Part shown: positions 1 to 10,205 of the stretch, piece by piece
Numbering within the stretch: the stretch's first letter is position 1
Layout of the letters: every line of letters begins with the position of its first letter
Assembly (NCBI RefSeq): GCF_003722335.1
Contig: NZ_CP026100.1
Span: 1,834,001-1,898,000, forward strand
Length of the DNA: 64,000 bases
Direction of reading: 5' to 3'
Origin: Caulobacter flavus
GTDB lineage: Bacteria; Pseudomonadota; Alphaproteobacteria; Caulobacterales; Caulobacteraceae
The notes under the pieces: generated by a model
What the model was told of the DNA's origin: nothing
Database searches by the model: none
The model's input: only the letters and a program-made list of their open reading frames with translations
Program-made: the position numbers and the translations under genes

Positions 1-88
1 TTTCATGAACGGGATCTGAATTTCGAATTAAGGGTTTGTGCGAACTTCGGAGTCTAGCCTGGGAACCATCAGAACCAGGAATAGTCCG

Positions 89-298
89 ATGGCTTCCTTC
101 ACCCTTCGCCCGCACGATCGTTCGGAATTCGACTCCCTGATCGGCGGCATCGCCTCGCAGTTCCCCGGCGCCCGCATCGAGGCCGCCCACAACGACACCT
201 GGGCCTCCTACCGGGTCGACGTGTCGTGCGAGGATCCCCGCGCGGCCGCCCTGCGCGACTGGCTCAACGGCCACCACGCCGACTGCCCGCGCACGTAG
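89..298 (+). CDS. Small hypothetical protein (69 aa)
   Basis: A short reading frame starting at the ATG at 89 gives 69 residues with no signal peptide or membrane segment. The composition is soluble and slightly acidic, with an Asp/Glu/His-containing middle and a C-terminal Asp-Trp-Leu-Asn segment. I recognise no family. It is convergent with the XRE/S24-like regulator, with only 20 bp between the two stop codons. An upstream in-frame ATG at 38 would add 17 residues of poor quality, and I preferred 89 because coding-like composition begins there. Codon use fits the neighbours, so it is probably a real gene, but its function is unknown. Confidence 0.6.
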   Translation: MASFTLRPHDRSEFDSLIGGIASQFPGARIEAAHNDTWASYRVDVSCEDPRAAALRDWLNGHHADCPRT

Positions 299-318
299 GG
301 TTAGCTTGGGTCCGGCCG

Positions 319-942
319 CTACTGGCTGACCCACTGCACGCAGGCGACCCAGGCCACCGTCATGCGGTCCAGCGTGCGGTCGTCGCCGTCGCGCAGGACC
401 GAGGTCAGCTCGATCGTCCGGGCCGTCAGCCGGCCCAGCTCCATGATCAGCACCTCGCCGCTGGTGGTCATCACCACCACCCGGTCGCCGCGCCGGGGCT
501 CGGCCGTCGCCGAGACCAGAAGCCGGTCACCGTCGCGATAGACCGGCGCCAGGGCGTCGCCCCCGACCTCGATGGCGTAGAGCCCGTCCTCGCGCGGCCC
601 CGGAAGCTCCATCTCCTCCCAGCCCGCCCCGCGCGGTGCGCCCGCCTCGTCGAACAGGCCCGGCGCGGCGCGGGCCTGGCCGATCAGCGGGATGCCCGCC
701 CGCCGTCCCTGAACGCTCTCGGTCAGGGCCGCGAATTCCGAAAAGCCCACGCCCGTGGCTTCCAGCACCTTGGCCAGGCTCTCGGTCGAGGGCCAGCGCG
801 GCCGCGTATCGACATCGCCACGCTTGGAGCGGTTGAAGGCGGTGGGATCCAGGCCCGCCAGCTTGGCCATCGCCGAAGGGCTCATGTCGAACCGCTTGGC
901 CAGGGCGTCGATCGCGGTCCACAGTTCGGCGTGCGAGAGCAT
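319..942 (-). CDS. XRE-type HTH regulator with peptidase-dead S24 domain
   Basis: The 207-residue protein has an N-terminal helix-turn-helix region (about residues 8-65) and a C-terminal LexA/CI-like S24 domain (about 85-205). In active S24 proteins the nucleophile sits in a G-D-S-M motif and the lysine follows a beta strand. Here the motif reads G-D-A-L (Ala130 for Ser) and the lysine position is Glu168, so self-cleavage is not expected. It is probably a stable repressor or activator that senses something other than RecA. The ATG at 942 was chosen because an upstream extension would run into the shared promoter region. It is divergent from the merR-led fad operon, with a CATAGG-N8-CCTATG palindrome between them that may be its operator. 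Confidence 0.85.
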   Translation of the reverse strand: MLSHAELWTAIDALAKRFDMSPSAMAKLAGLDPTAFNRSKRGDVDTRPRWPSTESLAKVLEATGVGFSEFAALTESVQGRRAGIPLIGQARAAPGLFDEAGAPRGAGWEEMELPGPREDGLYAIEVGGDALAPVYRDGDRLLVSATAEPRRGDRVVVMTTSGEVLIMELGRLTARTIELTSVLRDGDDRTLDRMTVAWVACVQWVSQ

Positions 943-994
943 CGGGTCCTCCACACGTCCAAGTGACGGGACCGCAAGGAAATTAAGCCCGCGC

Positions 995-1014
995 CATAGG
1001 AATGTAAACCTATG
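995..1014. promoter_or_regulatory. Inverted repeat CATAGG-N8-CCTATG
   Basis: A perfect 6-bp inverted repeat with an 8-bp AT-rich spacer lies 53 bp upstream of the XRE/S24-like gene and 120 bp upstream of merR. Its size and symmetry fit a dimeric repressor operator. Autoregulation by the adjacent XRE protein is an inference. Confidence 0.5.
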
Positions 1015-1028
1015 CCCCAAGGTCAAGG

Positions 1029-1074
1029 TTGACGTTTACGTAAGCGTTGACGTTCCGCAAGGTCCGGTCTAGCG
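1029..1074 (+). promoter_or_regulatory. Probable merR/fad promoter with palindromic operator
   Basis: The 16-bp site ACGTTTACGTAAGCGT at 1032-1047 is palindromic with one mismatched pair around TTACGTAA and is flanked by two TTGACG hexamers (1029-1034 and 1047-1052). The second can serve as a Caulobacter-type -35, with a CTAG-containing -10 near 1069-1074. TTACGTAA-centred palindromes resemble, as far as I recall, those proposed for LiuR-type MerR regulators of acyl-CoA catabolism. The operator touching the -35 suggests autoregulation by the MerR protein encoded 60 bp downstream. Confidence 0.5.
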
Positions 1075-1133
1075 TGAACAGCGATAACCAATGACCCGGC
1101 CCGGAAGGCCGGCCGCACCCTGGGAGGGTACCG

Positions 1134-1613
1134 ATGGCAGCCGATCTTCGACGTCCCGAGCGCACGTTCTCGATCCGTCAGCTGTGCAACGAATTCAAGG
1201 CCACGCCCCGGGCGCTGCGCTTCTACGAGGACAAGGGCCTGCTGACGCCGGCCCGTGAGGGCCTCAACCGCGTCTATTCCCACAAGGACCGTGTCCGCCT
1301 GCAGCTGATCCTGCGCGGCAAGCGCGTGGGCCTGTCGCTGTCGGAAATCCGCGAGCTGCTCGACCTCTATGACGAGAACGACGACGGCGCGGCCCAGATG
1401 GCCCGGTCGCTGAAGAAGTTCCGCGAGCGCGCCACCGCTCTGGAGCAGCAGCGCGACGACATCGACGGCGCCCTGATCGAGCTGCGCGAGGCCTGCGATC
1501 GCCTCGAGAAGCGCCTGGCCGAGATCCGCCCCGACCTGCTGCCGCGCTCGGCCGACTACGAGCAGCTGCTGCGCGCCCGCCTCGACGGCGCCGAAATGGC
1601 GCTGGGTAAGTAA
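1134..1613 (+). CDS. MerR-family regulator (LiuR-like) of acyl-CoA degradation
   Basis: The 159-residue protein has an N-terminal winged-helix MerR domain (about residues 10-80, with the typical TPRALRFYEDKGLL segment) followed by a long charged coiled-coil dimerisation helix (about 85-130). It lacks a cysteine-rich metal-binding tail, as in the LiuR/PsrA-like MerR group that responds to acyl-CoA or related metabolites. A GGAGG ribosome site precedes the ATG. It is the first gene of a run of same-strand genes for beta-oxidation, about 100 bp ahead of the first acyl-CoA dehydrogenase. Local control of that operon is the natural role. The ligand is not evident from sequence. Confidence 0.85.
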   Translation: MAADLRRPERTFSIRQLCNEFKATPRALRFYEDKGLLTPAREGLNRVYSHKDRVRLQLILRGKRVGLSLSEIRELLDLYDENDDGAAQMARSLKKFRERATALEQQRDDIDGALIELREACDRLEKRLAEIRPDLLPRSADYEQLLRARLDGAEMALGK

Positions 1614-1712
1614 GGCCAGAAACACTCAAGGCCGCGCCTGTTTCCGCCAAGACCGGCGGGGCGGGCGGGCCTTGGTTCCACCTCCCCGATCCGACCATCA
1701 GGACTGCCTTAA

Positions 1713-3506
<1,794 letters not shown>

Positions 3507-3508
3507 TC

Positions 3509-4672
3509 ATGAGCGTGCTCGACGTCGCAAAACCCGCCTTCATGGCCGAAGAAGACATCGCGATCTTCGAGGACGCGGTGGGCAAGTTCTTCGACGAGCA
3601 CGCGCCTGAAAACGTCGTGGCGACCTGGCGCAAGAACCACTGCGTCGATCGCGCGATGTGGAACAAGGCGGGGGAGGCCGGTCTGCTCGGCCTCTCCACG
3701 CCCGAGGAATACGGCGGCTCCGGCGGCGACTATCGCCACGAGGTCGTCTTGATGGAGCAGCTGGGCAAGAAGGGCGTCGACGGCTTCGGCGCCAGCCTGC
3801 ACAACGCCATCGTCATGCCGTACATCTTCCACTACGGCACCGAGGAGCAGAAGCAGCGGTGGTTGCCGCGCCTGTCGACCGGCGAACTGGTCGGCGCGAT
3901 CGCCATGACCGAGCCGGGCGCGGGCTCCGACCTGCAGGGCGTCAAGACCAGCGCCAAGAAGGTCGGCAACCAGTACGTCGTCAACGGCTCGAAGACCTTC
4001 ATCACCAACGGCCAGACGGCCAATCTGATCATCGTCGTCGCCAAGACCGATCCGGCCGGCGGCGCGCGGGGCACGAGCCTCGTCGTGGTCGAGACCGACG
4101 GGGCCGAAGGCTTCGAGCGCGGGCGCAACCTCGACAAGCTGGGCCACGAGGCCCAGGACACGTCCGAGCTGTTCTTCAACGACGTGAAGATCCCGACCGA
4201 GAACCTGCTCGGGACCGAGGAGGGCCAGGGCTTCTTCCAGCTGATGGCCCAACTGCCGCAGGAGCGGCTGAACATCGCCGTGCAGGGGATGGCCACCATC
4301 GAGCGGGCGCTGGAGCTGACCATCGCCTACGTCAAGGAGCGCCAGGCGTTCGGCAAGCCGATCATCGCCTTCCAGAACACCCAGTTCGTGCTGGCCGAGT
4401 GCAAGACCGAGGCGACCGTCGCCAAGGTGTTCGTCAACCACTGCATCGAGCGCCACCTGAAGGGCGACCTCGACGCCTCGACGGCCTCGATGGCCAAGTA
4501 CTGGGTGACCGACCTGGAGAACAAGATCGTCGACCGCTGCCTGCAGCTGTTCGGCGGCTACGGCTTCATGAACGAGTACCCGATCGCCCGGATGTACAAG
4601 GACAGCCGCGTCCAGCGCATCTACGGCGGCACCAACGAGATCATGAAGCTGCTGATCGCGAGGACGCTCTGA
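3509..4672 (+). CDS. Acyl-CoA dehydrogenase, long-chain type
   Basis: A 387-residue acyl-CoA dehydrogenase of standard length. The usual C-terminal YEGT glutamate is replaced by Gly (IYGGT), while a glutamate is present at the alternative position, Glu252 in the PQERL motif of helix G, as in LCAD and isovaleryl-CoA dehydrogenase. This puts it in the long- or branched-chain class, different from its neighbour. The MTEPGAGSD flavin-site motif is near residue 133. It starts 2 bp after the preceding gene and its stop overlaps the next start (TGATG). The two paralogs with differently placed catalytic bases suggest complementary chain-length ranges. Confidence 0.93.
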   Translation: MSVLDVAKPAFMAEEDIAIFEDAVGKFFDEHAPENVVATWRKNHCVDRAMWNKAGEAGLLGLSTPEEYGGSGGDYRHEVVLMEQLGKKGVDGFGASLHNAIVMPYIFHYGTEEQKQRWLPRLSTGELVGAIAMTEPGAGSDLQGVKTSAKKVGNQYVVNGSKTFITNGQTANLIIVVAKTDPAGGARGTSLVVVETDGAEGFERGRNLDKLGHEAQDTSELFFNDVKIPTENLLGTEEGQGFFQLMAQLPQERLNIAVQGMATIERALELTIAYVKERQAFGKPIIAFQNTQFVLAECKTEATVAKVFVNHCIERHLKGDLDASTASMAKYWVTDLENKIVDRCLQLFGGYGFMNEYPIARMYKDSRVQRIYGGTNEIMKLLIARTL

Positions 4673-5022
4673 TGATGTTCGCCGACGCTCCGCCCCCGCC
4701 CAACGACACGGCCCGCTCGGCCGTGGTCTGCATCAAGGCCGAGGGCCGCCGCCCGCTGCAGTTCTCCGGCAAGCTGGAGGGCAAGCGCCCCCAGCCCGGC
4801 GCCTTCGACCTGCCGCTCAAGGCCGGCGTCGAGCAGTGCAACAACCTGCTGCGCTCGAAGATCGCCACCTGGACGCTGACGGTGAACACGCCGGGCTTCA
4901 CGCCGTGCCGCCTGCCCGCGCCGGAGTTCGGCCAGCGCGTCGTCTATTCGGCCAAGGCCACCGCGCGGGGCCTGTCGTGCGCCCCGATCCACAAGTCGCC
5001 GATCGGGACCTGGAAGAAGTAG
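4672..5022 (+). CDS. Conserved-looking hypothetical protein in fad operon (116 aa)
   Basis: Its ATG overlaps the stop of the preceding acyl-CoA dehydrogenase (TGATGATG), and the next gene starts 1 bp after its stop, so it is embedded in the operon. A second ATG at 4675 is equally possible. The protein has a proline-rich start, about four cysteines spread through the chain (including CNNLL and two in the last third) and no membrane segment. I recognise no domain. Tight coupling to the dehydrogenase suggests a role linked to acyl-CoA metabolism, but no activity can be assigned. Confidence 0.75.
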   Translation: MMFADAPPPPNDTARSAVVCIKAEGRRPLQFSGKLEGKRPQPGAFDLPLKAGVEQCNNLLRSKIATWTLTVNTPGFTPCRLPAPEFGQRVVYSAKATARGLSCAPIHKSPIGTWKK

Positions 5023-5023
5023 G

Positions 5024-5539
5024 ATGTCCACCCACGTCGCCATCGTCGACTGGAAGCTCGAGCCCGGGGCGGACTTCGCCAGGGGCCGCTACAGCCGCGC
5101 CCATACCCTGTCGTTCGACGGCGGGGTCACGGCGCTCGGCTCGGCCTCGCCGTCGGTGGTGCCGCTGCCCTGGTCGGACCCGGCGGGCGTCGATCCCGAG
5201 GAGATGTTCGTGGCGGCGCTGTCGTCCTGCCACATGCTGACCTTCCTCGACCTGGCCCGCCGCGCCGGCTTCTTCATCAGCGTCTATCGCGACAGGGCCG
5301 AGGGCACGATGACCAGGAACGAGCATGGCGCCCACTGGGTTAGCCATGTCGCCCTTCGCCCCGACATCGTCTTCGAGGGCGACGCGCCCGACGAAGCCAA
5401 GCTGGCGGCCCTGCACGAGGCCGCCCACCACGCCTGTTTCATCGCCAATTCGGTTCGGACGAACGTCCGGGTCGAGCCGGCGGTCCAAGAATCCCGGCAA
5501 AGCCTTTCCACTTCAAATGCTCGCATTGGAAGTGGGTGA
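5024..5539 (+). CDS. OsmC/Ohr-family peroxiredoxin-like protein
   Basis: The 171-residue protein has the OsmC fold signature with its two redox cysteines, Cys69 in ALSSCHMLTFL and Cys138 in AHHACFIANSV. Family members reduce organic or fatty-acid hydroperoxides with a thiol reductant. A place in a beta-oxidation operon fits protection against lipid peroxides made by flavin enzymes. The last dozen or so residues, after VEPAVQES, are encoded by the 5' arm and loop of a long palindromic element (5499-5548), and the stop codon lies in its 3' arm. The tail is therefore probably acquired and not part of the fold. Confidence 0.9.
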   Translation: MSTHVAIVDWKLEPGADFARGRYSRAHTLSFDGGVTALGSASPSVVPLPWSDPAGVDPEEMFVAALSSCHMLTFLDLARRAGFFISVYRDRAEGTMTRNEHGAHWVSHVALRPDIVFEGDAPDEAKLAALHEAAHHACFIANSVRTNVRVEPAVQESRQSLSTSNARIGSG

Positions 5540-5578
5540 AAAGGCTTTGAAAACAAAATTCTAGAGCGCGATCGCGCT
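5499..5578. repeat. Bipartite palindromic element overlapping osmC 3' end
   Basis: The first part is a long hairpin at 5499-5548: outer arms AAAGCCTTT/AAAGGCTTT enclose a second stem, CCACTTC..ATGC pairing with GCAT..GAAGTGG. The second part is the perfect 14-bp palindrome AGCGCGATCGCGCT at 5565-5578. The same two-part design, with AGCCTTTT/AAAAGGCT outer arms and then a GCGCG stem, occurs at 44702-44812. It lies between osmC and fadA. Confidence 0.75.
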
Positions 5579-5620
5579 TTGGGACAGAACACTTAAAAGA
5601 TCGCAGGAAGGAGCCATTCA

Positions 5621-6826
<1,206 letters not shown>

Positions 6827-6840
6827 TCCAAGCACAGATC

Positions 6841-6938
6841 GTCATCCCGGACGGCCGTAGGCCGATCCGGGACCCAGGGGCCGGCGCACTGCGGTTCACC
6901 TGGGTCCCGGCTCTCCGCTTCGCTACGGCCGGAATGAC
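6841..6938. repeat. Palindromic intergenic element, family A
   Basis: Begins GTCATCCCGG and ends with the complementary CCGGAATGAC. Internally CCGGGACCCAGG pairs with CCTGGGTCCCGG. The same design is at 21978-22122. It fills most of the 139-bp fadA-fadB gap and would form a long hairpin in the transcript, so it could attenuate or stabilise part of the operon mRNA. Confidence 0.8.
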
Positions 6939-6965
6939 GACCCAAATTCTGAAGGACTAGTCCAC

Positions 6966-9149
6966 ATGGAAAACTTCAAGATCGAGGTCGACGGCGACGG
7001 CATCGCCCTGGTCACCTTCGACGTCCCCGGCCGTTCGATGAACACCCTGACCGCCTCGGTGATTAAGGAAATCGGCGAGCTGGTCGAGCGCATCAAGACC
7101 GACGAGGCCATCAAGGGCGCGGTCATCACCTCGGGCAAGACCACCGGCTTCTGCGCCGGCGCGGACCTGGGCGAACTGGGCGGCGAGGGCGGCCTGGGCG
7201 GTGGTGACCTGCAGGCGGCGTTCGACGCCGGCTTCGCGCTGAACAAGGCCTTCCGCGCGCTGGAAACCGGCGGCAAGCCGATCGCCGCGGCGATCAACGG
7301 TCTGGCGCTGGGCGGCGGCCTGGAATTCGTGCTGGCTACGCACTATCGCGTGGTCGCCGACCTGCCGAAGCTGCAGCTGGGCCTGCCGGAAGCCAAGGTC
7401 GGCCTGCTGCCGGGCGGCGGCGGCACCCAGCGCCTGACGCGCCTGATGGGCGTGATGGCCGCGGCCCCGTACCTGCTCGAAGGCAAGTCGATGAAGCCGG
7501 CCGAGGCGCTCGGCTTCAAGGTCGTGCATGAGGTCGTGCCGGCCGGCCAGGAAGTGGAAGCCGCCAAGACCTGGATCAAGACCAAGGGCGACCCGGTCGC
7601 TCCGTGGGACAAGAAGGACTTCAAGATCCCCGGCGGCGGCCCCTACACCCCGACCGGCGCCCAGGTGTTCATCATGGGCAACGCCATGCTGCGCAAGAAC
7701 ACCTACGGCAACTATCCGGCCCAGCAGAACATCATGAAGGCCGTCTACGAGGGCCTGCAGGTTCCGTTCGACGCGGCCATCCGCATCGAGACCCGCTACT
7801 TCCTCAAGACGCTGATGACGCCCCAGGCCAAGGGCATGATCCGCACCCTGTTCCTCAGCTTGCAGGAACTGGGCAAGGGCGCTGGCCGTCCGGCCGGCGT
7901 GCCGCACTACGACGTCAAGAAGGTCGCCGTCCTCGGCGCCGGCATGATGGGCGCGGGCATCGCCTACGTGCAGGCCATGGCCGGCATCGAGACCGTCCTG
8001 ATCGACCAGTCGCAGGAAGCCGCCGACAAGGGCAAGGGCTACGCCGAGGGCCTGGTCAAGAAGGCCGTCTCGCGCGGGAAGCTGACGGCCGAGAAGGGCG
8101 AGGCCATCCTGGCCCTCATCCATCCGACCGCCGACTATGACAACGTCAAGGGTTCGGACCTGGTCATCGAGGCCGTGTTCGAGAACCGTGAGGTCAAGGC
8201 CGACGTGACCAAGAAGGCCGAGGCCCAGCTGGCCGACACGGCCATCTTCGGCTCGAACACCTCGACCCTGCCGATCTCGGGCCTGGCCGAAGCCTCGGTG
8301 CGCCCGGCCTCGTTCATCGGCATCCACTTCTTCTCGCCGGTCGACAAGATGGGCCTGGTCGAGATCATCATGGGCGACCAGACCAGCCAGGAAGCCCTGG
8401 CCAAGTCGATCGACTACGTCCTGAAGATCAAGAAGACCCCGATCGTCGTCAACGACAGCCGCGGCTTCTACACGTCGCGCTGCTTCGGCACCTTCGTGCA
8501 GGAAGGCATGGAGCTGCTCAGCGACGGCATCGCCCCGGCGATCATCGACAACGTCGGCCGCGCCACCGGCATGCCGCGCGGTCCGCTGGAAATGCACGAC
8601 GACGTCGCGCTGGACCTGTCGCACAAGATCGCCGTCCAGACGAAGAAGGACCTCGGCGACAAGTACGAGGAGCGTCCGTTCACCGCGATCATCGCCAAGA
8701 TGGTCGAGGACCTGGGCCGCTACGGCCGCAAGAACGGCAAGGGCTTCTACGACTATCCGGAAAACGGCCCCAAGACCCTGTGGCCGGGCCTCTCGGACCT
8801 CGTCGAAGTGACCGTCAAGGACGCCGACAAGGCGCTGATCGAGCAGATCCGCACCCGCCTGCTGTACCGCCAGGCCGTCGAGGCCGCGCGCTGCTTCGAG
8901 GAAGGCGTGATCACCGATCCGCGCGAGGCCGACGTCGGCGCGATCCTGGGCTGGGGCTTCGCGCCCTGGACCGGCGGTCCGATCAGCCTGATCGACGGCG
9001 TGGGCGTGGCCAAGTTCGTCGAGACCCTCGACCAGCTGGCCGCCGCCTACGGCTCGCGGTTCGCCCCGCCGGCCCTGCTGCGCGAGATGGCCGCCAAGGG
9101 CGAGACCTTCTACGGCCGCTTCGGCGTCAAGGAGAAGGCGGCCGCCTAA
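6966..9149 (+). CDS. fadB: Enoyl-CoA hydratase / 3-hydroxyacyl-CoA dehydrogenase
   Basis: The 727-residue multifunctional enzyme performs hydration and NAD-dependent oxidation in beta-oxidation. Residues 1-190 form the crotonase domain, with catalytic Glu120 and Glu142. The Rossmann fold begins at Val320 with GAGMMGAG. The dehydrogenase His454 lies in GIHFFSPV, followed by the C-terminal 3HCDH domains. Length and order match FadB/FadJ. FadA is upstream, the reverse of the E. coli order but usual in alphaproteobacteria. A rho-independent terminator 30 bp after the stop ends the operon. Confidence 0.95.
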   Translation: MENFKIEVDGDGIALVTFDVPGRSMNTLTASVIKEIGELVERIKTDEAIKGAVITSGKTTGFCAGADLGELGGEGGLGGGDLQAAFDAGFALNKAFRALETGGKPIAAAINGLALGGGLEFVLATHYRVVADLPKLQLGLPEAKVGLLPGGGGTQRLTRLMGVMAAAPYLLEGKSMKPAEALGFKVVHEVVPAGQEVEAAKTWIKTKGDPVAPWDKKDFKIPGGGPYTPTGAQVFIMGNAMLRKNTYGNYPAQQNIMKAVYEGLQVPFDAAIRIETRYFLKTLMTPQAKGMIRTLFLSLQELGKGAGRPAGVPHYDVKKVAVLGAGMMGAGIAYVQAMAGIETVLIDQSQEAADKGKGYAEGLVKKAVSRGKLTAEKGEAILALIHPTADYDNVKGSDLVIEAVFENREVKADVTKKAEAQLADTAIFGSNTSTLPISGLAEASVRPASFIGIHFFSPVDKMGLVEIIMGDQTSQEALAKSIDYVLKIKKTPIVVNDSRGFYTSRCFGTFVQEGMELLSDGIAPAIIDNVGRATGMPRGPLEMHDDVALDLSHKIAVQTKKDLGDKYEERPFTAIIAKMVEDLGRYGRKNGKGFYDYPENGPKTLWPGLSDLVEVTVKDADKALIEQIRTRLLYRQAVEAARCFEEGVITDPREADVGAILGWGFAPWTGGPISLIDGVGVAKFVETLDQLAAAYGSRFAPPALLREMAAKGETFYGRFGVKEKAAA

Positions 9150-9178
9150 GCCGCTTTCGCCCCGCAGGCGAAATGAGG

Positions 9179-9210
9179 AGGCCCGACGGCGACGCCGGGC
9201 CTTTTTCTTT
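9179..9210 (+). terminator. Rho-independent terminator after fadB
   Basis: AGGCCCG (9179-9185) pairs with CGGGCCT (9196-9202), with an inner GGC/GCC pairing, followed by a run of T. Confidence 0.85.
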
Positions 9211-9302
9211 GCGCCGCCGCATCATTGCCGCCATCGCCGCGCCCCATCGCCTGGATACCTCCAGCCCCGCCGGACGTTCCGCCCGGAAGCAAGGATCCGA
9301 GG

Positions 9303-9947
9303 ATGGCCGGCAGGCGATCGACAGTTCGCCGGAAAAGGCCCTTCGCCCTCGCCCTGATGGCGGCGAGCGGCCTGCACGTGCTGTTGGGCATGGGCCTGCT
9401 GGCGGGGATCAAGGTGATGCCGCCGCTGGTCGAGCAGACCTTGATCGTCGACCTGGTGGACGCCGCCCCGCCGCCCGCGCCCCGCGTCGAGGCCCCCAGC
9501 GCGCCGGCGCCGGCCCCGTCCGCTCCGCCGGCGCCCCGCGCCCGCGCCGTGGTTCCGCCGCCGCCTGCGGCCCAGGTCGCCGCCGCCCCCGCGCCGCAGG
9601 CCCCGGCCGCCCCGCAAGCACCGCGCGCCGCCGCTGCGCCGCCCGGCTTCAAGTCGCGCGGGACCCCAACGCCCGGCGGCGATGATTTGCGCACGGCCGC
9701 CCGCGAAGGCGGCGGCTGCAACCACGCCGACCTCTACCGCCTGACCAAGGCCGAGCGGGCGGCCTGCGACGACAAGCTGGGGATCAAGGCCAAGGACGCG
9801 CCGATGTACGCGGTGATCGACCAGGCCAAGAAGGACTTCTTCGACGGCGCCTGCAAGAAGGACGACGAGTGGTGCCTCTATCGCACGGGGCAGGGGCCGT
9901 ATCCGGGCCTGCTGGCCCTGATGAAGAAGAAAAAGGACGACTGGTGA
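9303..9947 (+). CDS. TonB-like proline/alanine-rich periplasmic-spanning protein
   Basis: From the ATG at 9303 (ribosome site CGAGG) the 214-residue protein has a basic N-terminus, one hydrophobic anchor (about residues 12-40), a long Pro-Ala-rich stretch (about 45-125) and a globular C-terminus with three to four cysteines. The layout resembles TonB or TolA, but the C-terminal domain lacks the recognisable TonB fold. A role bridging the periplasm is plausible, and the TonB receptor gene lies convergently downstream. I would call it hypothetical. An upstream in-frame start at 9225 would overlap terminator sequence and is unlikely. Confidence 0.75.
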   Translation: MAGRRSTVRRKRPFALALMAASGLHVLLGMGLLAGIKVMPPLVEQTLIVDLVDAAPPPAPRVEAPSAPAPAPSAPPAPRARAVVPPPPAAQVAAAPAPQAPAAPQAPRAAAAPPGFKSRGTPTPGGDDLRTAAREGGGCNHADLYRLTKAERAACDDKLGIKAKDAPMYAVIDQAKKDFFDGACKKDDEWCLYRTGQGPYPGLLALMKKKKDDW

Positions 9948-9948
9948 G

Positions 9949-10142
9949 ACCCCCTCAGTCGCTCCGCGACAGCTCCCCCAGAGGGGGAGCATCTGGCTCG
10001 ACGCTTCTATATCCTCCCCCTCTGGGGGGAGGTGGCCCGAAGGGCCGGAGGGGGACGTTCTCAGCTCCGCGGCGGTTGGAAGTCATCAGCCACTTCCCCC
10101 TCCGTCGGCTCCGCCGACACCTCCCCCTTCAGGGGGAGGACC
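9949..10142. repeat. Palindromic intergenic element, family B
   Basis: A GC-rich compound element with CTCCCCCAGAGGGGGAG and CCCCCTCTGGGGGG stems, the core GGTGGCCCGAAGGGCCGGAG, then ACGTT, then a GTCGGC..GCCGAC stem and CCTCCCCCTTCAGGGGGAGG. It separates two convergent genes. Related copies are at 47498, 51509, 53961 and 63920, with a looser one at 35620. Confidence 0.8.
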
Positions 10143-10153
10143 TTCGCAAACAA

Positions 10154-10181
10154 AAAGGGCGGCCCTCGCGAGCCGCCCTTT
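10154..10181 (-). terminator. Rho-independent terminator of the TonB receptor
   Basis: AAAGGGCGGC pairs with GCCGCCCTTT across an 8-nt loop. Read on the minus strand the stem is followed by TTTTTG, just after the receptor stop codon. Confidence 0.8.
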
Positions 10182-10205
10182 CCGGTTCTTGCCTGAAGCC
10201 CGCGC

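Noticed and set aside
9303-9947. Calling the Pro-rich protein TonB itself
   Set aside because: It has the anchor and Pro-rich spacer, but the C-terminal domain lacks the TonB signature and no exbBD genes are nearby.
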